From: Bacteroidales bacterium
Lineage (GTDB): Bacteria > Bacteroidota > Bacteroidia > Bacteroidales > BM520
Assembly (NCBI GenBank): GCA_028701815.1
Contig: JAQVPY010000077.1
Coordinates: forward strand, 1-9,491
Direction of reading: 5' to 3'
Length of the DNA stretch: 9,491 nucleotides
Under the pieces are notes generated by a model. That model was not told the origin of the DNA, did not search any database, and saw nothing but the letters and a program-made list of their open reading frames with translations. This document shows, piece after piece, positions 1 to 7,091 of this stretch (position 1 is the first letter of the stretch; each line of letters begins with the position of its first letter). Both the position numbers and the translations under genes were made by a program.

Positions 1-936
1 GTCTATCTGTTCAAAAGTCAGCCATTCCGGAAGGGTAGGGGCTGAAATTGTCAACTCCTTATTGTCGGGGTCATGAACGTATATATTGTAGATATAGTTG
101 AGGTTGACATAGCTCTCTGTTTTCTCTGTAGATGTAAAGAGAGGGGCTGCGTTATCTTCGCCGTTTAGGTATAGACTTTTACAGGCGTTGTCGATTTTGC
201 CGTCGCTTTGTTTGACGAGAGCAGCTATGACTCTCACGTAATTGAAGTCGTAGTTGTCGGGGAGCGTATAACCGAAGTTATAGCTATATGTTTCACCTGT
301 AGCGAGACTTGACGGGAACGAGTTCTCGAAGCCGTTGTAACCGCCTAACAGCTCTCTACCCACATGGTCGTAGGCCATTCTTTGAGCCGGTATAGGGTTG
401 GGCATATTTTCAAATCCGCCGACATAGCCATAATTTCCGCCGCTGTACGAGTTTGATTGATTATAGGAAGGTGCGGGACCTGTAACGCCGTCTTCGACAA
501 TGATACCTGCAATTCTGTAATCTCCGGAGATGTTTTGCAGGGCTGTTATTTCGACTTCAGCAGTAACGACTCTTGTTGTAGCATCGAAACCAACCATTAT
601 TGCCATTGAGGTCAGCGGCTGTATCTGCATCTCTGTCTGATATGTGCCAAACCATGATTCGGGGGTAATGGAAGATGCGTTGCGGTTGAAATTAGCCGAC
701 GGAGCGCTGGAATTAGGAATCGCCGCGGCGTATTCTGCGTTTGCCATCACGTCGTTAAGGTGTACGGCGACGGGAATCACATTGTCGTATGCGGTGGTTA
801 TAGAATCCATAAAATAAATACCGCGAGGGCAATATTGGCACCATGTACCGGTGGCTTCTTCCATCAAAATATTTTTCTGTGCAAACATCGCCATGGATGC
901 GACAGCGAGTGTTGTGATTAGTACAAGTCGTTTCAT
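1..936 (-). CDS. Omp28-like exported protein with CxxC motif (3' end outside window)
   Basis: The frame is open for 312 codons from ATG at 936 to the left edge with no stop; the C-terminus is missing. The N-terminus MKRLVLITTLAVASMAMFAQ is a typical signal peptide, probably cut after A19. Straight after it comes a thioredoxin-like motif, TGTWCQYCPRG (C33, C36), followed by a region with the look of the Omp28 family known from Porphyromonas gingivalis. In that family the thioredoxin-like fold sits at the start of a secreted or outer-membrane protein. The last visible residues (HDPDNKEL then LPEWLTF) resemble the start of a cadherin-like or Ig-like repeat, so the whole protein is probably longer and multidomain. 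It starts 24 nt after the stop of the serine hydrolase gene and may be co-transcribed with it. A redox role for the CxxC is inference; the family is poorly characterised. Confidence 0.8.
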   Translation of the reverse strand, partial: MKRLVLITTLAVASMAMFAQKNILMEEATGTWCQYCPRGIYFMDSITTAYDNVIPVAVHLNDVMANAEYAAAIPNSSAPSANFNRNASSITPESWFGTYQTEMQIQPLTSMAIMVGFDATTRVVTAEVEITALQNISGDYRIAGIIVEDGVTGPAPSYNQSNSYSGGNYGYVGGFENMPNPIPAQRMAYDHVGRELLGGYNGFENSFPSSLATGETYSYNFGYTLPDNYDFNYVRVIAALVKQSDGKIDNACKSLYLNGEDNAAPLFTSTEKTESYVNLNYIYNIYVHDPDNKELTISAPTLPEWLTFEQID

Positions 937-946
937 ATCTAAATTG

Positions 947-981
947 TTAACGGTTAATTGTTAATTGTTAATTGTCAATTG
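947..981. repeat. 7-bp tandem repeat across a gene junction
   Basis: Three exact copies of TTAATTG (954-974) are flanked by a one-mismatch copy TCAATTG (975-981) and a degenerate copy TTAACGG (947-953), making five heptads. Read on the minus strand, the first three units encode the last residues of the serine hydrolase (QLTINN) and its TAA stop at 961-963. The remaining units lie in the 24-nt gap before the Omp28-like gene. Three heptads equal exactly seven codons, so the stop always falls at the end of the third unit. Gain or loss of a unit would therefore change the spacing between the genes rather than the protein. Confidence 0.85.
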
Positions 982-2331
982 AATAGCACTTCCCATTTCC
1001 TCATACAGGCTATAGTAGCCCATATCCCACAGCTTTTGTCTGACTATGGCTATGTAATCTGTGGCTTCCGGGTTGTCGTGTGCTGCCATTGCGAAGGCGT
1101 ATCCTGCGATATCGGGGTGTCCGTCGAGGAAGCAGTCGATAGTAAAACGGCATTCGATATTCTCAGGGTTGTTATTATTAATTATTTTACGTACTTTAGA
1201 AGTTACGCTTCCGATATTAAATTCGTTGTTATTCATCACGAGGATGGTATTTTTCAGTTCAGGGAAGCGGTAGTAGTTAATTCTGAATCCCTCCCACAGT
1301 CCGTTATGATATATCACGTCGTATCCGTCGAGTTGTTTCATTCTATAGCCGAAGCCATACAGGATAGTGCGTTTTTTATTTCCCACGGTAGAAGGAGTAA
1401 AGGCTTCGTCGAGAACGTCGGGGGATAAGATGGAATAGTCGTAGAGGGATTTATCCCATTTATACATATCCCAGGAGGTAGAGTATATTCCTTTGTCGCC
1501 GACGATAGCGTCATGGACGCTGGGGAGGCTTGTATAGTAGCGTCGTCTGGAGCGGATATAACCTTTAACGGCGTTGCCGATTGTATCAGGTTTTGCCGAC
1601 GGTAAAAAAGTCTCATTCATCTGCAGCGGCTTAAAGAAATTCGTCTGCATATAATCGGAGAACGACTGTTTGCTGACAGCTTCTACAACGGAGGCGAGAA
1701 TAACATAGCCGGTGTTGGAGTATGAGAACCTCATTCCCGGTGAAAAATACGGGTCGATACGGTATTGGGCCATCAGACGCATCAAGGTATCGTTTTGAGG
1801 ATATATAGTATCGTTATGCCAGACATTTTCCAGCAGATACATATAGTTTCCCATGCCGCTGGTATGGTTGAGCAGCTGACGAATAGTAACGTCAGGGTAG
1901 GGGAAGTCGACGATATATTTTGTTACCACGTCATCATAATTGAGCAAATTATCGGATTTTAGTTTCATGATAGCTGCTGCGGTAAACTGTTTGCTCACGG
2001 AGGCGAGTTGAAACGGCATATCTGTCTGCAGTGCTATACGTTCCTTGCCAAAATTTGTATTTCCGAAGGCTTCGTTATATATGATATCACCTCTTTCAAC
2101 AACCATTACAACTCCGTGAAAACCAACCTTATGGCAGTATCCGGTAAGTTCTGAATTTAGGGTGTTGATTGTATTAGGGCAGAGTAGAGCGTTTATACGC
2201 AGTCTGTCTTCAAGAGCTAAGGTAGCAGTGAGCTCGGGTGTTTCTTTAACATAGATGGAATTAGATATTATCAATCCCATGATTATAATAAAGACAATCT
2301 TTATCCAAAGTTCACTGTTGCTTTTTTTCAT
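961..2331 (-). CDS. Serine hydrolase, class C beta-lactamase-like
   Basis: A 456-residue protein of the beta-lactamase/penicillin-binding transpeptidase-like superfamily (serine hydrolases such as AmpC, esterase EstB and D-aminopeptidases). All three active-site motifs are present: S111-V-S-K114 in QLASVSK, Y204-S-N206 in SYSNTGY, and H342-N-G344, the usual HxG variant of KTG. The flanking RQLLNHTSGM (151-160) and FSPGMRFSYSNTGY are typical of the family. A hydrophobic segment at 11-26 (KIVFIIIMGLIISNS) after a lysine-rich start is a signal peptide or membrane anchor, which puts the catalytic domain in the periplasm. Residues from about 365 to the end form a C-terminal extension of unknown role. 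The substrate cannot be told from sequence, and the name does not imply antibiotic resistance. The start at 2331 lies 23 nt after the OmpA-like gene with no terminator between them, so co-transcription is likely. Confidence 0.88.
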   Translation of the reverse strand: MKKSNSELWIKIVFIIIMGLIISNSIYVKETPELTATLALEDRLRINALLCPNTINTLNSELTGYCHKVGFHGVVMVVERGDIIYNEAFGNTNFGKERIALQTDMPFQLASVSKQFTAAAIMKLKSDNLLNYDDVVTKYIVDFPYPDVTIRQLLNHTSGMGNYMYLLENVWHNDTIYPQNDTLMRLMAQYRIDPYFSPGMRFSYSNTGYVILASVVEAVSKQSFSDYMQTNFFKPLQMNETFLPSAKPDTIGNAVKGYIRSRRRYYTSLPSVHDAIVGDKGIYSTSWDMYKWDKSLYDYSILSPDVLDEAFTPSTVGNKKRTILYGFGYRMKQLDGYDVIYHNGLWEGFRINYYRFPELKNTILVMNNNEFNIGSVTSKVRKIINNNNPENIECRFTIDCFLDGHPDIAGYAFAMAAHDNPEATDYIAIVRQKLWDMGYYSLYEEMGSAIQLTINN

Positions 2332-2354
2332 CTATTTTAGAAGGCCGTTTAAAA

Positions 2355-3311
2355 TCAATATTTTTCCAGGAGTTCGAAGAGTCGCTGAAGGTTTGGCGAC
2401 AGGATTATTTCTGTTCTTCTGTTTTTCGCTTTTGCTTCCGGTGTGGAGTTATCGGTGATTGGCATATATTCTCCGTGTCCGCAAGCAGTAATACGTGATG
2501 CGTCTATATTGGCATCATCGAGGAGTATTTTAACAACGCTTGTAGCGCGCATTACGCTAAGGTCCCAATTATCTTTCAGTTGGCCGCTGCCATTATAGGG
2601 GACATTGTCGGTATGACCTTCTATCAGCACGTTGATTTTTTTATTTTGAGCCAGGACATGACCCAGCTTAGCGATGGCTGTTTTTCCTTTAGAGGAAACG
2701 GTATAGCTGCCGGAGTTAAATAGCAGACTTTCATCCATAAGGACGTATATTTTGCCGTCTTTTTCTACAATGTCGATACCCTGACCGTCGTAGCCTTTAA
2801 GGGCAGAGATGACTTCGGCTTTGAGATTTTTTAGTTCTTGCGACTGTTGTGACAGGAGGCTGTTAAGTTCTTCTATCTTTCTATTGCGTTCTTCTATCTG
2901 CAATTCCTTTGCGTTTATGGAGTCTTCGCGGGCAAGAAGTTGTCCTTTCAGATTCTGATAGTCTTTAAGAAGGTTTTTTGCAGAAGAGTTCATGTTGTTG
3001 AGCAGATATTCATTTTCGCTCTGCAGGGCATCGTATTTTTTGTTAGTTCTCTCCAGTTCGGCTATTTTCTTTGCAAGATCTGTCGACAGTTCTGTAGAGT
3101 CTAAGCGTAGTTGAGACATCGCTCTATTAAGCAAATAGATACGCGATGCCTGTTCGTTAGACAGCTCCTCACACGATTTAAGGTCTCCCTGAATGTGGGT
3201 GCGTTCTTTTGTGCACGACTGTTCAAGATCTTTAAGTTGTTTTGTGGGTACGCACGACTGTATACATACAGCGATTATTATGGCAGCTACTGCCAAAAAT
3301 TTGAATCTCAT
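2355..3311 (-). CDS. OmpA/MotB-domain lipoprotein with coiled coil
   Basis: A 318-residue envelope protein. The chosen start (ATG at 3311) gives MRFKFLAVAAIIIAVCIQSC, a lipoprotein signal peptide with a lipobox-like IQSC and lipidated C20. ATG at 3317 would add only two residues. The longer frame back to 3371 adds 20 residues in front of the signal and would run across the predicted promoter, so I reject it. Residues about 45-170 are charged and heptad-like, a probable long coiled coil. Residues about 185-305 form the OmpA-like peptidoglycan-binding domain: LIEGHTDNVP (229-238, with D235), NWDLSVMRATSVV (248-260, with R255) and AKNRRTEI (295-302). In this family the conserved Asp and Arg bind the meso-DAP peptide stem. 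After C20 there is no acidic surface-export signal, so a periplasm-facing lipoprotein tethering outer membrane to cell wall is likely. It probably has its own promoter at 3369-3399. Confidence 0.9.
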   Translation of the reverse strand: MRFKFLAVAAIIIAVCIQSCVPTKQLKDLEQSCTKERTHIQGDLKSCEELSNEQASRIYLLNRAMSQLRLDSTELSTDLAKKIAELERTNKKYDALQSENEYLLNNMNSSAKNLLKDYQNLKGQLLAREDSINAKELQIEERNRKIEELNSLLSQQSQELKNLKAEVISALKGYDGQGIDIVEKDGKIYVLMDESLLFNSGSYTVSSKGKTAIAKLGHVLAQNKKINVLIEGHTDNVPYNGSGQLKDNWDLSVMRATSVVKILLDDANIDASRITACGHGEYMPITDNSTPEAKAKNRRTEIILSPNLQRLFELLEKY

Positions 3312-3346
3312 AATCATATATTTAAAATAAATATTGGTTTTTATGA

Positions 3347-3363
3347 GGTAAAACGAATTTACC
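3347..3363 (-). other. Small hairpin in the ompA-like leader
   Basis: An exact 6-bp inverted repeat (GGTAAA at 3347-3352, TTTACC at 3358-3363) leaves a 5-nt loop, TTCGT on the minus strand. There is no T-run after it, so it does not look like a terminator. It falls at about the predicted 5' end of the ompA-like transcript. A role in mRNA stability or translation is only a guess. Confidence 0.35.
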
Positions 3364-3368
3364 AGATG

Positions 3369-3399
3369 CAAAATTATTCAATGTTTTTTAAAAAATCAA
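3369..3399 (-). promoter_or_regulatory. Predicted Bacteroidota promoter for the ompA-like gene
   Basis: On the minus strand TAATTTTG (3376-3369) matches the Bacteroidota -7 consensus TAnnTTTG. TTG (3399-3397) lies 20 nt upstream, the usual -33 position. The -7 box overlaps the kamC stop codon (3374-3376). Transcription would start near 3362, leaving a leader of about 50 nt. This suggests that the envelope genes are not simply the tail of the kam operon. Confidence 0.6.
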
Positions 3400-4768
3400 C
3401 ATCCACGCCTAAAATTTTGGCAATTTTTATCGCTTCTTGCGGAACTTCTTTGTTGTCAGTATCTATCAGAGAGTAGTCGATAAAGTTGTTGATATTGTCT
3501 TTGGTGACCTGTTTCAGCTCATTTTCGTCGGCGGTGAGGCCTTTAACGCGCAGTCTGCGAACGTCCGGCATTATGTCGTCGTAATGAGTAGTCACGAGGC
3601 TCATTACCTTATATTCAGACAGCATCTTCAGAATTGCGTTGACGATTTTGCTGCCCTCTATGGGATTTGTTGTTCGTGCCGGCTCATCGATCAGCACTAA
3701 TGTTTTGTTGTCGTTTTTGATATGTTTTATTATATCGTTTATTTTAAGGATTTCGGCGGCGAAAGACGACAGTCCTTGTGTCTCGTCCTGTCCATCGCCC
3801 ATAGAGAGCATAATTGCGTCTACGGGTTTAATCTCAGCATGTATGGCCGGAATGAAAAATCCGAATTGAAACAGATATTGTATGCAGGCGATAGTCTTTA
3901 ATACCACGGTCTTTCCCGACATATTGGCTCCGGTAATCAGGCACGGATTTTCGTCTAAAGAGATGTTCACCGGTTGGAATCTCCCTCCCACTTTATTCAG
4001 AGCGTCGGCGACAAAAGGATTTGTCATTGCCGTGATAATGGTCTTATGCGATGACACGGAAGGCTTGCACAGATTCCATGTTGTTGACTGTAGGGCTTTG
4101 GCTATAAGAATGTCTAAGCGTATGATGCCGTTAAAGGCGTAGTCGAGGTCTTCTGCAAAAGAGGACAGTTCGGAAGATAGTCTTTCGCGGATAGAGTCTT
4201 CGAGAGCTTCGGCGGAAAGTCGTAGTGCTTCTGTTTTCGCGTCTATGGTCTCTGCCGATAAAATTTTTATCTCTTTACGGATGGCCGCAAGTTCTTCGGA
4301 GTAGGAGTCGTAGATATAGAACATTGTCATCTTGGAGTTGTCGGGGTCGAGCAGTGCGACAACTTTAGCGAGGTCGGGCAGAAACATAAAAGAGCTGTCG
4401 AAGGCTGATAAAAACAGGCTTCTTATCTCCTCATATATTAAGGCGAATGATTTAATTTCGAAAAGCTCGATGTCGTCGAGGGTATTTCCGCGGTTAATGT
4501 TGTTTATGCTGCCGCGTATCTCGCGCATAACATGCAGCTTAGACCGTATTTCGTCGATAGTGTCCTTATCGCTATGAAGTCTTGTTATAACTGTTGCTAT
4601 ATCATTGCAATTAGACTCTATTTTTATTTGGTCGGAATAAAAGCAAGTCTCATTAAGGTATCTAAGAGTAAAGGGTGTCGACAGCTCGAGGGTGTCGATC
4701 ATAAACTTAAACGACGGCAGGGCGTTATAAACTTCTTTAAGTTTCGGGGATTTATTCTTTGACATCAT
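3374..4768 (-). CDS. kamC: KamC, MutS-like ATPase, proposed lysine 5,6-aminomutase reactivase
   Basis: A 464-residue protein with a C-terminal MutS-type ABC ATPase domain: Walker A GANMSGKT (280-287), a QGLSSFAAEILKIN stretch (331-344) where MutS has its signature, Walker B LVLIDEP (357-363, D361 and E362), and a switch histidine in TTHYDDI (H395). The N-terminal mismatch-binding domain of true MutS is missing. Residues about 155-205 are charged and helical, like a lever or clamp. In lysine fermentation clusters this family is named as the ATPase of the KamB-KamC pair thought to reactivate B12-dependent beta-lysine 5,6-aminomutase; the function here is inferred from family and context. The frame stays open to 5071, but that upstream part runs over kamB and looks non-coding. 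The start is therefore ATG 4768 (or the adjacent ATG 4765), overlapping the end of kamB by 17 (or 14) nt, which suggests translational coupling. Confidence 0.85.
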   Translation of the reverse strand: MMSKNKSPKLKEVYNALPSFKFMIDTLELSTPFTLRYLNETCFYSDQIKIESNCNDIATVITRLHSDKDTIDEIRSKLHVMREIRGSINNINRGNTLDDIELFEIKSFALIYEEIRSLFLSAFDSSFMFLPDLAKVVALLDPDNSKMTMFYIYDSYSEELAAIRKEIKILSAETIDAKTEALRLSAEALEDSIRERLSSELSSFAEDLDYAFNGIIRLDILIAKALQSTTWNLCKPSVSSHKTIITAMTNPFVADALNKVGGRFQPVNISLDENPCLITGANMSGKTVVLKTIACIQYLFQFGFFIPAIHAEIKPVDAIMLSMGDGQDETQGLSSFAAEILKINDIIKHIKNDNKTLVLIDEPARTTNPIEGSKIVNAILKMLSEYKVMSLVTTHYDDIMPDVRRLRVKGLTADENELKQVTKDNINNFIDYSLIDTDNKEVPQEAIKIAKILGVDVDFLKNIE

Positions 4769-5753
4769 AGACAGGTATTTGGGTGGCGTTAAACAGTTGA
4801 TTTCTGGCTTCTTCCGAGTTGATAGAATAGCCGTTAGGTGCCCATGGGTTAAGGGTAAGTGCGAGAAGTTTCGTCTTATGAACCACTTCGATTTTACCGC
4901 CTTTACGGAGGAAGGAGTAGTATGTTTCGGGTTCCGCGAATATTTTCGTGAAGTCGTTAACAATGAGGGTAGTTTCGGCGACATGTTTCTGGATTTTGAG
5001 CATCTTGAGAAATTTGTCGTTGACGGCGCCGGCGGAATAGATGGTATATCCGTATTTAAACACGTCGTCATGTTCTTTATTCATAGTGAACACGGAGTTT
5101 ATGCCGAGGTCTTTGATTTCGTTGTCGTCGGTGACAGCGCACACGCCGGAGATGTCGGCGAGTTTTTCTCTAATCTCCGGTTTTGTCAGGGGCAAATTAA
5201 TAAGGTCCACGACGAATTTTGTTTGGCGCACGAGGGTAGGGATATTTGCTGAAAGGGCGGCGCCGGTAGCGAGGATCATGGCGTCTGTTACGGTAGGGGA
5301 GCTCAGGCTCAGTCGCGAGAGAGCTCCGTCCACGATAGTAAGTTCAGTGCCCAGAGAATTAAGTCTCTCAATCACTCTCACAGTGTCGGTAGTAATAGAG
5401 GGTCCGGAGAGTCTGATTTTTCCGGTATCCACTGCTTCGGCGATAACGAGTCTTCCGAGGGGGGTAGAGATATTTAGTATGTCGAGGATATTTGCCGTCA
5501 GTTGTTTCTCCTTAAAGTGTTTTTTGGAGGTAACGAACAGCATGCCCTCATAGACAATAATCTCTGGTTTTTTAGTAAAAGTAACGGCGTCGACGGTTTC
5601 TCCATCGACGCCTATAGATGTAACTGCTAATTTCTTCTGTTTATCATGAATATTCTTCAATACATAGTTAAGGCATTCCGTTTTGCCCGTATTTTTTTCG
5701 AGACCTACGATTGCTAAGCTTTTGTATTTAAGAATTTCATTTACGAAGGGCAT
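4752..5753 (-). CDS. kamB: KamB, P-loop protein, proposed reactivase subunit
   Basis: A 333-residue protein encoded between kamA and kamC. Its N-terminus carries a P-loop, AIVGLEKNTGKTE (14-26), with five rather than four residues between G17 and GKT (23-25), resembling MobB-like GTPase or kinase loops. A second conserved-looking stretch, VDGALSRLSLSSPTVTDA (about 140-157), is followed by ATGAALSANIPTLV. There is no signal peptide or membrane span, so it should be cytoplasmic. The family occurs in lysine fermentation loci and is named as a partner of the MutS-like KamC in maintaining lysine 5,6-aminomutase. The biochemical activity cannot be deduced from sequence. It begins 4 nt after the kamA stop and overlaps kamC, so kamA-kamB-kamC form one tight operon. 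Without the neighbours I would have called it only a P-loop protein of unknown function. Confidence 0.8.
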   Translation of the reverse strand: MPFVNEILKYKSLAIVGLEKNTGKTECLNYVLKNIHDKQKKLAVTSIGVDGETVDAVTFTKKPEIIVYEGMLFVTSKKHFKEKQLTANILDILNISTPLGRLVIAEAVDTGKIRLSGPSITTDTVRVIERLNSLGTELTIVDGALSRLSLSSPTVTDAMILATGAALSANIPTLVRQTKFVVDLINLPLTKPEIREKLADISGVCAVTDDNEIKDLGINSVFTMNKEHDDVFKYGYTIYSAGAVNDKFLKMLKIQKHVAETTLIVNDFTKIFAEPETYYSFLRKGGKIEVVHKTKLLALTLNPWAPNGYSINSEEARNQLFNATQIPVYDVKE

Positions 5754-5757
5754 TATA

Positions 5758-7002
5758 TTAGTGTTTTTTTGCTCTTTCTTTACGGGCGAGAACAGTTGGT
5801 TCGAGGGACATTCTCTGTCCTTCGAGCAGGCTTGCTACGCCTTCGCTGTGCAGTTTCTCGCAGTCGGGGCAGTGGCAGTCGTCTTTATAGTCGGTAGGTT
5901 CCGTATAGGTTGTTATCACGCCCTCGAAGTTTCTAAGGATGACCTTATTAGGACTTTGGGAGATGACGTAGTTAGGCATCACGGGGGTTTTTCCGCCGCC
6001 GCCGGGGGCATCTACGACGAATGTGGGGACTGCATATCCGGAGGTATGACCGCGGAGGCTTTCTATGATTTCTATTCCTTTAGATACGGGGGTACGAAAA
6101 TGTTCGAGTCCCATAGAGAGGTCGCATTGATATATATAATACGGGCGCACTCTTATTTTAACGAGGGCTTGAACGAGTTTTTTCATCACGCTTGTGCAGT
6201 CGTTGACACCACGGAGCAGTACCGACTGGTTCCCGAGGGGGATTCCGGCATTAGCGAGTTTTTCGCAGGCGGCAGTTGATTCCGGTGTGATTTCGTTAGG
6301 GTGGTTAAAATGGGTGTTCAGCCATATAGGGTGATATTTTTTCAGCATATTACACAGGTCGTCGGTAATACGTTGTGGGCAGACGACGGGGGTACGGGTT
6401 CCTATGCGGATTATTTCCACATGGGGGATGGCTCTAAGTCTTTGGATAATAGATTCGAGCATGCTGTCGCTAACCATAAGGGCGTCTCCGCCGGAGAGCA
6501 GTACGTCTCTAACTTGCGGGGTACGGGCGATATAGTCGATAGCTTTTTGTATTCTGTCTGATGGCGACTGGCAGTCGTGTTGACCTGCGAATCTTCTGCG
6601 TGTACAGTGGCGGCAGTACATAGAGCACATGTCGGTGATAAGGAAGAGGACTCTGTCGGGGTATCTGTGGGTAAGGCCGGGAACAGGGGAGTCTTCATCT
6701 TCGTGCAGGGGGTCGAGGAGGTCTTCTGGAGAAATATGGGTCTCAGCGATAGTTGGGACAGCCTGTCTTCTAATGGGGCAGTAAGGATTGTCGGGGTCAA
6801 TCAGGCTCAGGTAGTAGGGGGTGATAGCCATACGAAGGGTCTCGAGCGATTTTTTGATGCCGTTTTGTTCCTCTTCCGTGAGCACCAGATATTTTTTTAG
6901 TTCGTCTAATGTCTCAATTCTGTTTTTGACTTGCCAATGCCAATCGTTCCATTGTTCGTCAGAAACGTCGGGAAACAATTGTTTTCTTCTACTTTCAATC
7001 AT
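5758..7002 (-). CDS. kamA: Lysine 2,3-aminomutase
   Basis: A radical SAM, PLP-dependent enzyme of 414 residues that converts L-lysine to L-beta-lysine, the first step of lysine fermentation. The match to the Clostridium subterminale enzyme (416 residues), as I recall it, is close throughout and offset by one residue. The [4Fe-4S] cluster motif is C126-SMY-C130-RH-C133. The GGD motif is at 171-173. Substrate-contacting D294 and D331 are present, and the PLP lysine is K338 in PGGGGK. The interface zinc ligands C269, C376, C378 and C381 are all there. This, with the full C-terminal region, argues against the related EF-P enzyme EpmB, which is shorter. The ATG at 7002 gives the usual N-terminus ending in DVSDEQWNDWHWQ. 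Its own promoter is predicted at 7027-7057, leaving a leader of only about 20 nt. Confidence 0.97.
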   Translation of the reverse strand: MIESRRKQLFPDVSDEQWNDWHWQVKNRIETLDELKKYLVLTEEEQNGIKKSLETLRMAITPYYLSLIDPDNPYCPIRRQAVPTIAETHISPEDLLDPLHEDEDSPVPGLTHRYPDRVLFLITDMCSMYCRHCTRRRFAGQHDCQSPSDRIQKAIDYIARTPQVRDVLLSGGDALMVSDSMLESIIQRLRAIPHVEIIRIGTRTPVVCPQRITDDLCNMLKKYHPIWLNTHFNHPNEITPESTAACEKLANAGIPLGNQSVLLRGVNDCTSVMKKLVQALVKIRVRPYYIYQCDLSMGLEHFRTPVSKGIEIIESLRGHTSGYAVPTFVVDAPGGGGKTPVMPNYVISQSPNKVILRNFEGVITTYTEPTDYKDDCHCPDCEKLHSEGVASLLEGQRMSLEPTVLARKERAKKH

Positions 7003-7026
7003 AATAAATAATATTTAACCGATTTG

Positions 7027-7057
7027 CAAAGATATTAATTTTATACCAATAAAAAAA
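7027..7057 (-). promoter_or_regulatory. Predicted Bacteroidota promoter for kamA-kamB-kamC
   Basis: On the minus strand TATCTTTG (7034-7027) matches the -7 consensus TAnnTTTG exactly. The -33 position, 20 nt upstream, falls in the T-run of the preceding terminator (TTT at 7057-7055), a partial match to TTTG. The predicted start near 7020 leaves a leader of about 20 nt before kamA. Confidence 0.6.
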
Positions 7058-7079
7058 GCACCTCTTAGGTGCTTTTTTA
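7051..7079 (-). terminator. Intrinsic terminator after kdd, bidirectional
   Basis: A perfect 7-bp stem, AGCACCT (7057-7063) and AGGTGCT (7067-7073), closes a 3-nt loop. A-runs and T-runs flank it on either side, extending the pairing and giving a U-tract in both directions. On the minus strand it lies about 40 nt after the kdd stop and just before the kamA promoter, so it should end the atoD-kal-kce-kdd transcript. Confidence 0.88.
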
Positions 7080-7091
7080 TTATAATCACAA

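Noticed and set aside
947..981. On/off phase variation of the hydrolase by the heptad repeat
   Set aside because: The stop always falls at the end of the third unit, so copy changes beyond it cannot shift the hydrolase frame.
3312..3371. Longer start for the OmpA-like lipoprotein
   Set aside because: It would put 20 residues before a clear lipoprotein signal peptide and start on the predicted promoter and leader hairpin.
3381..3396. TTTTTTAAAAAA near the kamC end as a terminator
   Set aside because: The palindrome has no G/C pairs or usable loop, so it would not make a stable hairpin; it fits as the spacer of the ompA-like promoter.
3374..4768. DNA mismatch repair MutS or MutS2
   Set aside because: There is no mismatch-recognition domain and no Smr domain, the length is about half, and the operon is catabolic.
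4769..5071. In-frame 101-codon extension at the N-terminus of KamC
   Set aside because: It lies entirely over the kamB coding sequence, has low-complexity composition rich in Ser, Thr, Pro and Lys, and the natural start is at the overlapping ATG pair 4768/4765.
5041..5553. 170-codon plus-strand frame opposite kamB
   Set aside because: Antisense shadow of a well-supported gene, with no recognisable domain.
5758..7002. EpmB (EF-P lysyl modification enzyme) as an alternative to KamA
   Set aside because: The C-terminal zinc cysteines, full length and catabolic neighbours all favour lysine 2,3-aminomutase.
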